This document shows positions 1 through 7,903 of a stretch of DNA of 64,000 nt, in pieces. A program made the position numbers and the translations under genes. How positions within the stretch are numbered: position 1 is the stretch's first letter; every line of letters starts with the position of its first letter. The stretch comes from an uncultured Desulfuromonadales bacterium (GTDB lineage: Bacteria; Desulfobacterota; Desulfuromonadia; Geobacterales; Pseudopelobacteraceae): positions 33,067 to 97,066 of the forward strand of contig CAIPTY010000023.1 of the NCBI GenBank assembly GCA_903868145.1, written 5' to 3'. Below the pieces are notes generated by a model that saw only the letters and a list, made by a program, of their open reading frames with translations, had not been told where the DNA came from and ran no database searches.

Positions 1-218
1 CGGTAGAGTTCGGGGGGGATGAACTGGTCGGTATCAAGCTGCATCAGGAGCTTTACCAGTTCCGGTGATTCATGCACATACACACCCGCCTCATGGGCAC
101 AGGCAATGATGGCCTCAGCCATGACCCCCTTGCCGCGTGCCACAACCACCGGGGCGTAATAGCCCTGCTTGTAGGACAGCGCAGCAGCCTTGCGCTCATC
201 GGCGTCATGGCGTGTCAT
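1..218 (-). CDS. FlhB C-terminal-domain protein, 3' part cut by window edge
   Basis: About 72 codons are visible, starting at an ATG whose first bases overlap the end of the upstream minus-strand gene. The product begins MTRHDADERKAAALSYKQGY and continues with APVVVARGKG, AHEAGVYVHESPEL and LMQLDTDQFIPPELY. This is the cytoplasmic C-terminal domain of the FlhB/YscU export-switch family without its membrane domain. Stand-alone proteins of this kind occur beside flagellar genes in many bacteria. The NPTH autocleavage motif lies upstream of this segment in full FlhB and is absent here. The 14-base overlap with the FliK-like gene implies translational coupling, which is sensible because FliK and FlhB C-terminal domains interact during the hook-to-filament switch. 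The family is clear; whether it acts in the flagellar switch is inferred. Confidence 0.85.
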   Translation of the reverse strand, partial: MTRHDADERKAAALSYKQGYYAPVVVARGKGVMAEAIIACAHEAGVYVHESPELVKLLMQLDTDQFIPPELY

Positions 219-2433
219 GCTGAACCCCGATATTCCCCGGCACCAGTCCGGCTGCCTGCAACTGCTCCATAAGCGCCGGTCTCCCGGCATCAAGAAATCC
301 CGCTGAAGTCGCATCCACCGTTTTGATCTCAACGCTGACCCTGCTGCCATCCAGGGTCAGGCGCGCGCTGACTGCGCCCAGTTTGGGAAGATCAAGCTTC
401 AGCGCCGTATCCCAGCAGCGCTCCCGTCTCCCCTCCTTGTTGCGTCGAGCGTCTCGTTCCGCAACGGACCACTCCATCTTCTGACCGGGGAAAAGATCCC
501 CTCTGAAAACCATCTGGCCGCTCTGCATGGCCTTAAGCTGCTCCTGTACTACTGACAGTGTGCGCTGGTCGGCTACAACCTCCTGGTGTCTGGTTACTCC
601 GGCCTGTTTCACCATTTCCTCCATGACCTCCATCGAGCCGGTCTTGATGCCGGCACGCGCCAGAGCTTCCGCCTGCGGAGCGGTCTGTTGAAAAACCGCT
701 GCCGGTTGTTTGAGATGGGACAACTGCCCCTGTGGCTCCCGCAGGATATCTTCCAGATGATACTCCCCTCCGAACCAGCGCGTCAGATGGGATTCGTAAA
801 ACAGGCCGCTCTCCCGCAATCCCTGCTGCAGCATCCGGCCAACCTGAGTTGAATCAAGCGGTGGACCCGACAGGAGTGTCCGTACGATTCCCATGGTCTC
901 CTGGGCCGTGACCTGTCGAGCGGCGACACCCAGAAAGCTGCTGAGCCAGCGGCCGGTATCACTGACTCTGGAGTCTTTCTGCCCGCCGAAGCGGGCAAGC
1001 AGAAAGGTGGGACTGGGTTCCCCGGAAATGAAAAACAGGTTGACCGGGTCTCCCCGCCTGGTACCCTTCGGCATGCTGAACTCCAAAGCCTGATCGGCAA
1101 CCTGCAGCATGAATCGACCACTGCCGAGGGAGGCCAGAACCTCGCCCTTGATCTGTTGACCGGGCACAAACCCGACCGGCATCGACTGCTGGTTGAGAGC
1201 CTCCAGGAGCGCCAGCCGGTTCCCCTTGATCAGAGCCTGGAGCAGTTTGGCCATGTCGTCATTCAGGACGATACCGTTGCCCGGCAGAAACGTCGACTGC
1301 TGCAGCGTAATCATGGCGGCACCGCCGGGAAGGGCCTGTTCAGAAGCGGGTTGCCTCCCGCGTGTAAGGCCCTGGTAGGTGATGGGCTCGTCCTTGATGG
1401 CAGAAAACGCGGGTGAATCGGCGGGGAGGCTTTTCAACACCGTATTCAGGCGTTCCAGCACGAACATCTGCTGGTTGGAAACACCACCCTGATTGTGTTC
1501 GAGGACGCTCAGCCAGCGACCCGCCTCGCTCAGGGTGCCGGGAGTCATGTCCGGCACCGTACGTGCGATGGCGAAAAGCGGCCTGGGCTGAGCCGAGATA
1601 AAGGTCAACCTCAGAATCTCACCCGCCTGAACCGTGCGGGGCATCGTCAATTCCAGAGATGTTCCTGCAACCTGGACAAAGGCTCTCTTGCCGGGCAGAG
1701 AGCCGATCACGGCAGCGTCAACCTCCTCTCCCGGCATCAGGGGCAGCGGGATAACCGGCTGGCTGGCGGCCTCAGCCAGGACAAAGCGCGAGGTGCTGGC
1801 AATCTGCTGGAGGATCCGGGAGGCTCTATCCTCGAAAGAAGCCAGACGAATCTGTTCGGGAGTGAGTGCCGGAGTGGTCAATTGCTGCTGCGCCGCCCCC
1901 TGACTCCCCTTGAGTTGCGGCGTGCCATCGACGGGAACCCTGGCAGCCTGCTTCAGAGGACTATAGGTAAGCGCTTCCTCCATCAGGTTGGCCAGCACAG
2001 CCGCTTCGCCCGAGGTGCGCCGCAGCAGTTCGCTGACGTTGTGCAGGGATGAGCGCAGTCCCGGATCGATAAACCGTTCGCCACCTACCAGAAGCCCCAT
2101 CAGTCGCGAGGCATCTGAAAGACTGACGGGAGGAGCGATTGTGGCCGGTCGGGCTATGGCGAAGGTCGAGCGGGGTTCTCCAGAGACAAAGGTCATCTCC
2201 AGATTTTGTCCCGGCCGCACCGTCATCGGCAGTTCCAGATTGAGTCGCTGGGTACCGATCTGCACCTGCACACGCTTGTCCGGGAGCATTGACAGCACCT
2301 CGGCGGTCACCCGCTGGCCGGGGATAAGCCTGATGCCGATACCGGAATCCTGCTCGGCGCTGACAAACGACAGATTGGATGCCTTTGAAAGCAGATCGAA
2401 GACCTGTTGCTGGATGTCGGAGTTTATGGCCAT
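205..2433 (-). CDS. FliK-like flagellar hook-length control protein with three internal repeats
   Basis: The 742-residue product starts at MAINSDIQQQ, preceded by an AAGG ribosome site; an upstream in-frame methionine would add an implausible 40-residue leader. Three copies of a module of about 60 residues follow one another near residues 30-95, 225-290 and 430-500. Each has a PGQ/PGEE...V...LP(G/D)KR..VQ core and ends in F.ISGEPRP.FAIAR-like sequence. The last 110 residues (LFPGQKMEWSVAERDARR, then LKLDLPKLGAVSARLTL and VSVEIKT) resemble the FliK C-terminal Flg_hook domain. It should act as a secreted ruler or switch in hook assembly, and it is coupled to the FlhB-type gene downstream. The repeats are seen directly; the FliK role is inferred from the C-terminus and the neighbour. 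Confidence 0.7.
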   Translation of the reverse strand: MAINSDIQQQVFDLLSKASNLSFVSAEQDSGIGIRLIPGQRVTAEVLSMLPDKRVQVQIGTQRLNLELPMTVRPGQNLEMTFVSGEPRSTFAIARPATIAPPVSLSDASRLMGLLVGGERFIDPGLRSSLHNVSELLRRTSGEAAVLANLMEEALTYSPLKQAARVPVDGTPQLKGSQGAAQQQLTTPALTPEQIRLASFEDRASRILQQIASTSRFVLAEAASQPVIPLPLMPGEEVDAAVIGSLPGKRAFVQVAGTSLELTMPRTVQAGEILRLTFISAQPRPLFAIARTVPDMTPGTLSEAGRWLSVLEHNQGGVSNQQMFVLERLNTVLKSLPADSPAFSAIKDEPITYQGLTRGRQPASEQALPGGAAMITLQQSTFLPGNGIVLNDDMAKLLQALIKGNRLALLEALNQQSMPVGFVPGQQIKGEVLASLGSGRFMLQVADQALEFSMPKGTRRGDPVNLFFISGEPSPTFLLARFGGQKDSRVSDTGRWLSSFLGVAARQVTAQETMGIVRTLLSGPPLDSTQVGRMLQQGLRESGLFYESHLTRWFGGEYHLEDILREPQGQLSHLKQPAAVFQQTAPQAEALARAGIKTGSMEVMEEMVKQAGVTRHQEVVADQRTLSVVQEQLKAMQSGQMVFRGDLFPGQKMEWSVAERDARRNKEGRRERCWDTALKLDLPKLGAVSARLTLDGSRVSVEIKTVDATSAGFLDAGRPALMEQLQAAGLVPGNIGVQHDTP

Positions 2434-2682
2434 GGAAACCTTGTTGAATCCTAAAATACGAAAAAAGAGTGTGATTCGATTCGACCGGAAAAAATATGGA
2501 TTACCTGTAATGCAACCATGGTACCACATTCCGCACGGGCCATGAAGAGACAAACGCAGACGACTGAATTACAGAGATATTCAGGACATCCGGGGCACAA
2601 AAAAACTTTCGTCCCGCGAATCAAGGGTGTATGCTCGGGCAGGATGGTTCTCAATGAGTCATATTTTTGACAGGAGATGATT

Positions 2683-4086
2683 ATGGTTATGCGTAGGGAA
2701 AAAGACTCTCTGGGCGAGATGGAGGTTCCGGCATCGGCCTATTACGGAGCCCAGACTGCACGGGCGGTCCAGAACTTTCCGATCTCCGGGCTCAAACCAC
2801 ACCCGGCCTTTGTGCGGGCGGTAGTGATCATAAAAAAGTGCGCGGCCGCAGCAAATATGGCCACTGGGCGCCTTTCATCCGAGATCGGAGCCGCCATTGT
2901 TGCCGCCGCTGACGAAGTGCTGGCCGGTCACCTGGACGACCAGTTCGTGGTGGATCCCTTTCAGGCCGGAGCCGGAACCTCACACAATATGAACATCAAC
3001 GAGGTACTGGCCAATCGTGCCCTGGAACTGCTGGGTCGGCAGCGCGGCGATTTTTCCACGTTGCACCCCAACGATCATGTCAACATGGCCCAGTCCACCA
3101 ACGACGTGATTCCCACCGCTATTCGCCTGGCCTCGCTGGAGATGCTCGACCCTCTGCTGGGAGCGCTGGAAGCGCTGGAGCTGGCCCTTGCTGCAAAGAG
3201 CGCGGAGTTTGATCCGATTCTCAAATCGGGCCGCACCCATCTGCAGGATGCGGTTCCGATCCGTCTTGGGCAGGAGTTTGGCGCCTATGCCTCGGCAGTC
3301 CGCAAGAACCGCGAGGGTCTTGAGTCGTGCATCCCGGCACTGCTGGAACTGGGCATCGGCGGCACTGCGGTGGGAACCGGCCTGAATGCGGAGCGGGGCT
3401 ACATGAGCAGCGTGATCAGGGAAGTTGGCCTGGCCACCGGTTTCCCGGTGGTTGCCGCGCCGGACCTGTTTGAAGCCATGCAGAATATGGATCCCTTTCT
3501 GGCTCTCTCATCGGCGTTGCGCCGCATGGCGGTAAATCTGGGACGGATCGCAAACGACCTGCGCCTCATGGCCTCCGGTCCCCGCACCGGACTGGATGAG
3601 ATCCGACTGCCTGCGGTTCAGCCCGGCTCCTCGATCATGCCGGGCAAGATAAACCCGTCAAGTGCCGAGATGACCAACATGGTCTGTTATCAGATAATGG
3701 GCTGCGACCAGGCGGTCATGCTGGCGGCCCAGGCTGGGCAGCTGGAGTTGAATGTGATGATGCCGCTGATCGCATACAACCTGACATTTTCCCTGGAACT
3801 GGCCAAGAATTGCGTGCAGAAATTTACGGATTCATGTATTACTGGCATTGAAGCCAATCGGGAGCGTTGTCAGCGTTACCTGGAGGATTCACTGGGTCTG
3901 GTGACGGTGCTGGCACCCTCCATCGGCTACAACGCGGCTGCTGAAGTGGCCAAGGAATCGGTTGCCACGGGGGGTTCCATACGGGAGATCGTCCTGGCGC
4001 GCGGTTTGATGCCGGAATCGGAACTGGAAGAGGCCATGCGGCCCGGACACCTGACAGAGCCGGGGCTGCCACTGGGAGAGAAATAA
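2683..4086 (+). CDS. aspA: Aspartate ammonia-lyase (fumarase/aspartase superfamily)
   Basis: A 467-residue lyase of the aspartase/class II fumarase family; family members are usually 460-480 residues. It would convert aspartate to fumarate and ammonia in the cytosol. Visible signatures are GAGTSHNMNINEVLANRA, HPNDHVNMAQSTNDVIPT, the SGRTHLQDA segment and the mobile catalytic loop GSSIMPGKINPSSAEM. The N-terminal VPASAYYGAQTARAVQNFPI and GAGTS-NMN-NEVLAN wording favours aspartase over fumarase, but the two are hard to separate by eye. Three in-frame ATGs lie close together; AGGAG at 2672-2676 touches the first and is ideally spaced for the second at 2683, which I chose. The gene is divergent from the FliK-like gene and followed by nfu. 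Confidence 0.85.
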   Translation: MVMRREKDSLGEMEVPASAYYGAQTARAVQNFPISGLKPHPAFVRAVVIIKKCAAAANMATGRLSSEIGAAIVAAADEVLAGHLDDQFVVDPFQAGAGTSHNMNINEVLANRALELLGRQRGDFSTLHPNDHVNMAQSTNDVIPTAIRLASLEMLDPLLGALEALELALAAKSAEFDPILKSGRTHLQDAVPIRLGQEFGAYASAVRKNREGLESCIPALLELGIGGTAVGTGLNAERGYMSSVIREVGLATGFPVVAAPDLFEAMQNMDPFLALSSALRRMAVNLGRIANDLRLMASGPRTGLDEIRLPAVQPGSSIMPGKINPSSAEMTNMVCYQIMGCDQAVMLAAQAGQLELNVMMPLIAYNLTFSLELAKNCVQKFTDSCITGIEANRERCQRYLEDSLGLVTVLAPSIGYNAAAEVAKESVATGGSIREIVLARGLMPESELEEAMRPGHLTEPGLPLGEK

Positions 4087-4159
4087 CCCTTCATCACGAT
4101 TTGCACGAATTTCTGCGTGTTGGCGATGAATTACTACAAACTAAAAGGAGAATGAACAG

Positions 4160-4381
4160 ATGAAAGAAGAAGTGCTGAGAGTTCTGGATCAGGTACGGCC
4201 CGGTTTGCAGGCCGATGGCGGAGATGTGGAACTGGTGGATGTTACGGAGGACGGGATTGTCAAGGTGCGTCTGAAAGGCGCCTGCGGCAGCTGCCCCATG
4301 TCCACCATGACCCTCAAGATGGGCATTGAACGGGCAATGAAAGAGCAGATTCCGGGTGTGAAGGAAGTCGTCGGGGTCTGA
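4160..4381 (+). CDS. NifU C-terminal-domain (Nfu) iron-sulfur scaffold protein
   Basis: A 73-residue protein made only of the Nfu domain. The Cys42-Gly-Ser-Cys45 pair in [18 protein letters not shown] is the cluster-binding motif, and [14 protein letters not shown] is the typical N-terminal stretch. Such proteins bind a [4Fe-4S] cluster between two subunits and pass it to apo-proteins; the organism needs this for enzymes such as the pyruvate oxidoreductase and radical-SAM proteins in this window. A strong AAAGGAG site lies 10 bases ahead of the ATG. A factor-independent terminator directly follows, so it is the last gene of its transcript. The family assignment is firm; client proteins are not shown. 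Confidence 0.93.
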   Translation: MKEEVLRVLDQVRPGLQADGGDVELVDVTEDGIVKVRLKGACGSCPMSTMTLKMGIERAMKEQIPGVKEVVGV

Positions 4382-4407
4382 TCCGCCCCGGTCGCGGAAG
4401 ATTACGA

Positions 4408-4436
4408 CCCCGCAGGACGCGATCCTGCGGGGTTTT
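4408..4436 (+). terminator. Rho-independent terminator after nfu
   Basis: A perfect 10-bp stem (CCCCGCAGGA / TCCTGCGGGG) with a five-base loop CGCGA is followed by TTTT. It ends the nfu transcript about 25 bases past the stop codon. Confidence 0.92.
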
Positions 4437-4473
4437 CTGTTACAACTGTGCCTTGAGAGGAGCCGCTGCACAC

Positions 4474-4938
4474 ATGAAGATCTGGATCGACGCCGATGCA
4501 TGCCCCAGGATCATCAAGGAAATCGTCTTCCGGGCCTCCGAGCGACTACAGGTGCCGGTTTGTCTGGTAGCCAACCAGCCGCTGGGCAAACACCATACCG
4601 CACTCGTAAGCTCGGTCGTGGTCGCGGAAGGTTTTGATGCGGCCGATGATTTTATTGCTGAACATGCAACACCACAGGATCTGGTGATAACCGCCGATAT
4701 ACCGCTGGCGGCCCGGATTGTAGATAAGGGGGCCGTCGGCCTCGACCCTCGTGGTGAGCTCTATACCGAAGAAAATGTGGGTGAGCGGCTCTCCATGCGT
4801 GACCTGATGCAGGAATTGCGCGGGGCGGGAATGATCCAGGGGGGACCGGCACAGTTCAGCAGCACCGACCGACAACGTTTCGCCTCATCACTTGATCGGG
4901 TGTTGACGCGGATGCTGAAAGGACGGCGACTGACATGA
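4474..4938 (+). CDS. YaiI/YqxD family protein (DUF188, UPF0178)
   Basis: A 154-residue protein starting [17 protein letters not shown], the characteristic opening of the YaiI/YqxD family, which has a PIN-like fold with conserved aspartates. Other conserved parts are [33 protein letters not shown] and [18 protein letters not shown]. Family members are about 150 residues, so the gene is full length. Its biochemical role is not established; a nuclease-like activity is only suggested by the fold. The ATG at 4474 was chosen over a TTG at 4453 because family members begin with [11 protein letters not shown] and a GAGAGGAG stretch lies just upstream. It overlaps the next small gene by four bases (ATGA). 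Confidence 0.9.
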   Translation: MKIWIDADACPRIIKEIVFRASERLQVPVCLVANQPLGKHHTALVSSVVVAEGFDAADDFIAEHATPQDLVITADIPLAARIVDKGAVGLDPRGELYTEENVGERLSMRDLMQELRGAGMIQGGPAQFSSTDRQRFASSLDRVLTRMLKGRRLT

Positions 4939-5105
4939 GAAAACTGCTCAACTGGGGAGCGGTCGGATTGACGACCTCTGCGATCCTCGATCCGGTCATC
5001 TACGCCATGCTCGACCTTCCGATTCCCTGGTTGAGGGATCTGCTGATGCTGGCGGGTGGTGTAGGCTGCTTCTGGCTGTTGATACGGCTGCGTGATGAGT
5101 GGTAA
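4935..5105 (+). CDS. Small hydrophobic membrane protein, 56 residues
   Basis: The ATG overlaps the yaiI-like stop in an ATGA junction, so the two are probably co-translated. The product begins [19 protein letters not shown] and contains a hydrophobic stretch at residues 5-25 and a stronger one, [17 protein letters not shown], at about residues 36-52, ending in charged RDEW. That suggests one or two membrane spans. I do not recognise a family. The gene is supported by the overlap, hydrophobic pattern, GC-rich codon use like its neighbour, and a terminator immediately after the stop. Confidence 0.65.
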   Translation: MRKLLNWGAVGLTTSAILDPVIYAMLDLPIPWLRDLLMLAGGVGCFWLLIRLRDEW

Positions 5106-5112
5106 AGACAAA

Positions 5113-5145
5113 AGACCTCAGAGGTTTTTGAAACCTCTGAGGTCT
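5113..5145. terminator. Bidirectional terminator between convergent genes
   Basis: A perfect 15-bp inverted repeat (AGACCTCAGAGGTTT / AAACCTCTGAGGTCT) with loop TTG lies between two convergent genes. The minus strand continues into a T-rich tract (TCTTTTGTCTTT), so it most likely ends the lipoprotein transcript. It may also stop the plus-strand yaiI unit, although the plus-strand U-tract is weak. Confidence 0.75.
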
Positions 5146-5175
5146 AATCAGATGGCATACATACGTAAATTATAA

Positions 5176-5664
5176 CTACTGCTTTATCAAATTCCCTGTG
5201 CCACTTTCACTTCCACCGCATGTAGTTACGCCCTTATAGGAGAAAGCCATTGTTCTTGGTGTGACAGACGTATTGATAATTCCTGTGCCACTGAGACTCC
5301 CGGTACAGGCGGGTGCCGTGGGTGAGGCAGGGACAGCTACAGCTATAGTAAATGTTGCAGTACCCCCAGAAACAGCGCCTGTTATATTTCCAAGTCCACC
5401 AGCTGTAATAATAGTTTCAGAAAAATTATTAGCAGCACTAGGTAGCTCTGTAGAAGAGTAATTTCCAGTGAGAGTTCCAACACTATTTTGCACTAAAATC
5501 ACCGTGGCGGTTCTACTCCCCGCTAAACTCGATATGTAGGTTCCTTTCCATGTACCTGTCGCGTCAAGTAGAGGACCAGAAGAATTATTCGATCCGTTGC
5601 CACCGCTACCTCCGCAAGCTGTCAAAACACCGCATAGCACTACCAACAAGAGTTGCTTTTTCAT
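5176..5664 (-). CDS. Small predicted lipoprotein
   Basis: A 162-residue protein with a clear lipoprotein signal: MKKQLLLVVLCGVLTACGG, with the lipobox LTAC and Cys17 as lipidation site. A low-complexity Gly/Ser/Asn linker follows. The rest (LLDATGTWKGTYISS, then Thr/Ser-rich beta-strand-like sequence and FTIAVAVPASP, FSYKGVTTCGGSESGTGNL) looks like a small beta-barrel or beta-sandwich domain in which two late cysteines could form a disulfide. I do not recognise a named family. The start at 5664 is set by a strong GGGAGGAG site seven bases upstream; the longer frame would precede the signal peptide. It is monocistronic, between a hairpin terminator and a readable promoter. Membrane anchoring is inferred from the lipobox. 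Confidence 0.8.
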   Translation of the reverse strand: MKKQLLLVVLCGVLTACGGSGGNGSNNSSGPLLDATGTWKGTYISSLAGSRTATVILVQNSVGTLTGNYSSTELPSAANNFSETIITAGGLGNITGAVSGGTATFTIAVAVPASPTAPACTGSLSGTGIINTSVTPRTMAFSYKGVTTCGGSESGTGNLIKQ

Positions 5665-5711
5665 GATACTCCTCCCATGACTACTACTAAAATTTAATTT
5701 AAAGCTGGCTA

Positions 5712-5739
5712 ACAATATCAAATAGTACGTAATTGTCAA
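5712..5739 (-). promoter_or_regulatory. Candidate sigma-70 promoter for the lipoprotein gene
   Basis: Reading the minus strand, a perfect TTGACA (5739-5734) is separated by 16 bases from TATTGT (5717-5712). It lies about 50 bases upstream of the lipoprotein start in a very AT-rich stretch. The -10 box is weak, so this is a candidate only. Confidence 0.4.
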
Positions 5740-5807
5740 TAATATACTAATTATTTGTTGGTTATATCATTTGCCCCACCGACGGATTATCACCGCCGGA
5801 GGCAAAT

Positions 5808-6128
5808 ATGAAGACGACGAAAAAATTGCTGGGCGCACGAATCAAAGAATTGCGTAAAATAAGAGGGTTATCACAAGAAAAACTTTCCGAAAAAGTGAAC
5901 GTTGATCCCAAATATATAAGTTTCATAGAGTGCGGTCGTAGTTCCCCTTCCCTTGAAGCAATGGGAAACATAGCCAATGCCCTGGGCGTCGAAATCAAGG
6001 ATCTGTTTGAGTACGCCCACCTTCAGGCGGATGGGGTTAGGGCCGAAGAGATAGAGAAACTGCTGGAAGGAGCTGATGAAGAGAAAAAACGGACGATCAT
6101 GAAGATCATCCGGGCTGTGGTGCGCTGA
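5808..6128 (+). CDS. XRE-family helix-turn-helix transcriptional regulator
   Basis: A 106-residue cytosolic DNA-binding protein. Residues 9-65 form a Cro/CI-type HTH domain: GARIKELRKIRGLSQEKLSEK, then KYISFIECGRSSPSLEAMGNIANALGVEI with the recognition helix in VDPKYISFIE. The C-terminal tail (RAEEIEKLLEGADEEKKRTIMKIIRAVV) is a charged helix that probably mediates dimerisation. A GGAGG site lies seven bases ahead of the ATG. It sits directly upstream of the toxin-antitoxin pair but has its own spacing and is probably not part of that operon. Its target is unknown; autoregulation or control of the adjacent TA pair is possible. Confidence 0.9.
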   Translation: MKTTKKLLGARIKELRKIRGLSQEKLSEKVNVDPKYISFIECGRSSPSLEAMGNIANALGVEIKDLFEYAHLQADGVRAEEIEKLLEGADEEKKRTIMKIIRAVVR

Positions 6129-6165
6129 AGTGTTCAATCACCGCTGCTCCTAGCTTAAAAATATG

Positions 6166-6194
6166 TTGCCAGATTGGCACCATAAAAGTATTAT
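6166..6194 (+). promoter_or_regulatory. Promoter with overlapping operator for the toxin-antitoxin operon
   Basis: TTGCCA at 6166-6171 and TATTAT at 6189-6194 are separated by exactly 17 bases, each matching five of six sigma-70 consensus positions. An inverted repeat TGCCA-GAT-TGGCA (6167-6179) overlaps the -35 box. A GGAG site at 6203-6206 precedes the antitoxin ATG. Antitoxins of this type usually repress their own operon by binding such a repeat, so this is a likely autoregulatory operator. Confidence 0.65.
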
Positions 6195-6214
6195 CTCCTT
6201 ACGGAGAAAATACC

Positions 6215-6520
6215 ATGCAAACGGCGAGAAGCCCTAAAGTAGTATCTAAACCGGTGGCGGACGACCGGATTACCGCACGGATCCCTCGTGCCAACCGCCT
6301 CATCATTGAACGTGCCGCTGCTGTGTACGGCGCGAGCCTCAACCAGTTCATCGTGCAGACTGCACTTGACCGCGCCGGTGAAATTCTGGAACGTGAGGAG
6401 GTACTCCGTCTGTCCGCGAGAGACACCCAGACATTTCTTGAGGCGTTGGAAAACCCGCCTGAACCCTCCGCACAACTTATCGAAGCGATGAAATCACACC
6501 GTCGACTGGTCAAATGCTGA
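6215..6520 (+). CDS. DUF1778 (TacA-type) antitoxin
   Basis: A 101-residue ribbon-helix-helix antitoxin. The core DRITARIPRANRLIIERAAA and YGASLNQFIVQTALDRAGEIL (residues 18-60) matches the DUF1778/TacA family: an N-terminal beta strand and two helices that bind DNA as a dimer. The C-terminal tail (FLEALENPPEPSAQLIEAM) is the toxin-wrapping segment in TacA homologues. The gene overlaps the acetyltransferase toxin by seven bases, the usual TA arrangement. The antitoxin should neutralise the toxin and repress the operon from the repeat just upstream. Confidence 0.9.
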   Translation: MQTARSPKVVSKPVADDRITARIPRANRLIIERAAAVYGASLNQFIVQTALDRAGEILEREEVLRLSARDTQTFLEALENPPEPSAQLIEAMKSHRRLVKC

Positions 6521-7035
6521 TCATTAAACCTCTGGAACCGTCCCATGACCGTAAGGCTTTTGATTGCGGCATACCGGTCCTGAACGATTTTCTGTATAAA
6601 ACGGCCCGACAGCATCGGGAAAAGGGACTATCCAATACTTTCGTTCTGCTGAACGAGAACAACCCTCAAGAGATACTCGGTTTTTTCACACTTTCATTTC
6701 TTGAGGTTGACGCAGCTGTTCTTCCGGGAGAATATTCCCGCCGCCTTCCAAAATCCTCACGCCTGCCGGCTGCAAAACTGGCTCGACTTGCGGTTGACAA
6801 GCGCCAGCAAGGAAAAGGATACGGTAATCTGCTGGTTGCTGAGGCTGTAAGAAGGATTATAACGGCAATCAATACTTCTGGCGGTATTACCGGATTTTTT
6901 GTAGATGCCAAAGACGAACACGCCAAAAGGTTTTACCTTCGATACGGTTTTATTTCTCTTCAGGACACGCCGCTCACGTTGTTCCTTCCGCTGAAAACGC
7001 TACTGATGGGAATGGAAAAGCTTACTGCCGGGTGA
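6514..7035 (+). CDS. GNAT-type toxin (TacT-like aminoacyl-tRNA acetyltransferase)
   Basis: A 173-residue GNAT acetyltransferase paired with the DUF1778 antitoxin. The opening MLIIKPLEPSHDRKAFDCGI and VLNDFLYKTARQHREKGLS is typical of TacT/AtaT toxins, the acetyl-CoA loop is RLAVDKRQQGKGYGNLLVAEA, and the C-terminal HAKRFYLRYGF contains the conserved Tyr used in acetyl transfer. TacT-type toxins acetylate the amino group of charged tRNAs and so stop translation; which tRNA is used here cannot be told. The length is normal and no key residue appears lost, so the toxin is likely active and held in check by the upstream gene. Confidence 0.9.
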   Translation: MLIIKPLEPSHDRKAFDCGIPVLNDFLYKTARQHREKGLSNTFVLLNENNPQEILGFFTLSFLEVDAAVLPGEYSRRLPKSSRLPAAKLARLAVDKRQQGKGYGNLLVAEAVRRIITAINTSGGITGFFVDAKDEHAKRFYLRYGFISLQDTPLTLFLPLKTLLMGMEKLTAG

Positions 7036-7119
7036 TACCTTTCCAGTTTACCAACCTGCAAACTGGTACTTGCAAGACCCCACATTACGCTGCAAGTGCA
7101 GCAAAACGAGATGTACTAC

Positions 7120-7443
7120 ATGACCATCGAAATTCGCGAAGCAGACCTTAAAATCGACTATTACCGAGCCTCCGGGCCGGGCGGGCAGCACCGCAACACC
7201 ACCGACTCGGCAGTACGCATCCGCCATCTGCCCACCGGTATTGTGGCTCAGGCATCCGAAAGCCGCTCCCAGCTGCAGAACCGTGAGAAGGCCATGGAAC
7301 GCTTGCAGGCCGCTCTGGAGCGTCGCGAGCGCAAAGAAAAGAAACGCATCGCCACCAAAGTGCCGAAACGAGCCAGGGAGCAGCGGCTGTCCGAAAAGAA
7401 AATCCTGTCGCAGCTCAAGAAACTGCGTTCAACGGTTGACTGA
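7120..7443 (+). CDS. Class I release-factor-like protein (ArfB-type)
   Basis: A protein of about 107 residues with only the peptidyl-tRNA hydrolysis domain of class I release factors. The catalytic motif is in [20 protein letters not shown] (GGQ), followed by [20 protein letters not shown] as in RF1/RF2, but the codon-reading domain is missing. The basic tail ([30 protein letters not shown]) resembles the ArfB/YaeJ tail that enters the empty mRNA channel of stalled ribosomes. It is therefore likely a ribosome rescue factor; a PrfH-like role is less likely because no RtcB is adjacent. The start is uncertain between ATG 7111 and ATG 7120; GAG at 7108-7110 is better spaced for 7120. Confidence 0.8.
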   Translation: MTIEIREADLKIDYYRASGPGGQHRNTTDSAVRIRHLPTGIVAQASESRSQLQNREKAMERLQAALERRERKEKKRIATKVPKRAREQRLSEKKILSQLKKLRSTVD

Positions 7444-7444
7444 G

Positions 7445-7903
7445 ATGCGCTCCGTCTCCAGTTTGTCCATCGAATGGATTAAACCGGATATTGCCGCCGA
7501 AGTGTGGGAATTTACCCATCACCCCGACAAGCAGGATTTCTACCTGCGCCACACCATCGGCTGGGAGAATCTTCTCGCCTGTTTTGAAGCCGGAAGACTG
7601 GCGCCCTATCCTCGTTCGGATCGGATCGATGGAATACCGGTGGCGCTCTCCTACAGCAGTTATGACGACTACGCCCGCTATCTGGCCAGGGCCAAACGGG
7701 GCTACCGCAGAAACTATTCCGTGATGGAGGGTACACTGCAGCGTCTTGGCGTACTGAAACTCCCGGCGCCAATAATCCTGCAGTGCCACGGTGAAGCGCT
7801 GCTGTTCTCCGGCTACCGGCGCCTCTGCCTGGCCTGGAACTACGGGATTGTTCCGTTCGTCTGGCTGCTGCCTGTTGCAGGAAGGACGGGGCTATGCGAC
7901 TGA
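7445..7903 (+). CDS. Conserved hypothetical protein, 152 residues
   Basis: The product begins MRSVSSLSIEWIKPDIAAEV one base after the release-factor stop, so the two genes are probably co-translated; it overlaps the following radical-SAM gene by 10 bases. It contains WEFTHHPDKQDFYLRHTIGW, SYSSYDDYARYLARAKRGYRR and a Cys/His-containing end (IILQCHGEALLFSGYRRLCLAWNYGIVPFVWLL). I do not recognise a named family. The alternating YGI.P.VWLLP and LLFSGYRRLCLAW text resembles ParB/Srx-like fold proteins that bind nucleotide, but this is only a resemblance. It contains no membrane helix. Confidence 0.6.
   Translation: MRSVSSLSIEWIKPDIAAEVWEFTHHPDKQDFYLRHTIGWENLLACFEAGRLAPYPRSDRIDGIPVALSYSSYDDYARYLARAKRGYRRNYSVMEGTLQRLGVLKLPAPIILQCHGEALLFSGYRRLCLAWNYGIVPFVWLLPVAGRTGLCD

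Noticed and set aside
2434..2682. The 249-base region between the FliK-like gene and aspA as a hidden RNA gene
   Set aside because: I found no conserved RNA motif, tRNA shape or strong hairpin; it is more likely divergent promoter sequence.
5113..5145. The perfect 15-bp inverted repeat as a mobile-element terminal repeat or recombination site
   Set aside because: It lies between convergent genes, has a three-base loop and a T-rich tract on one strand, so a terminator explains it better.
7241..7444. A 68-codon upstream extension of the 152-residue hypothetical gene
   Set aside because: The extension overlaps the release-factor gene in another frame; the ATG one base past the release-factor stop is the likely start.
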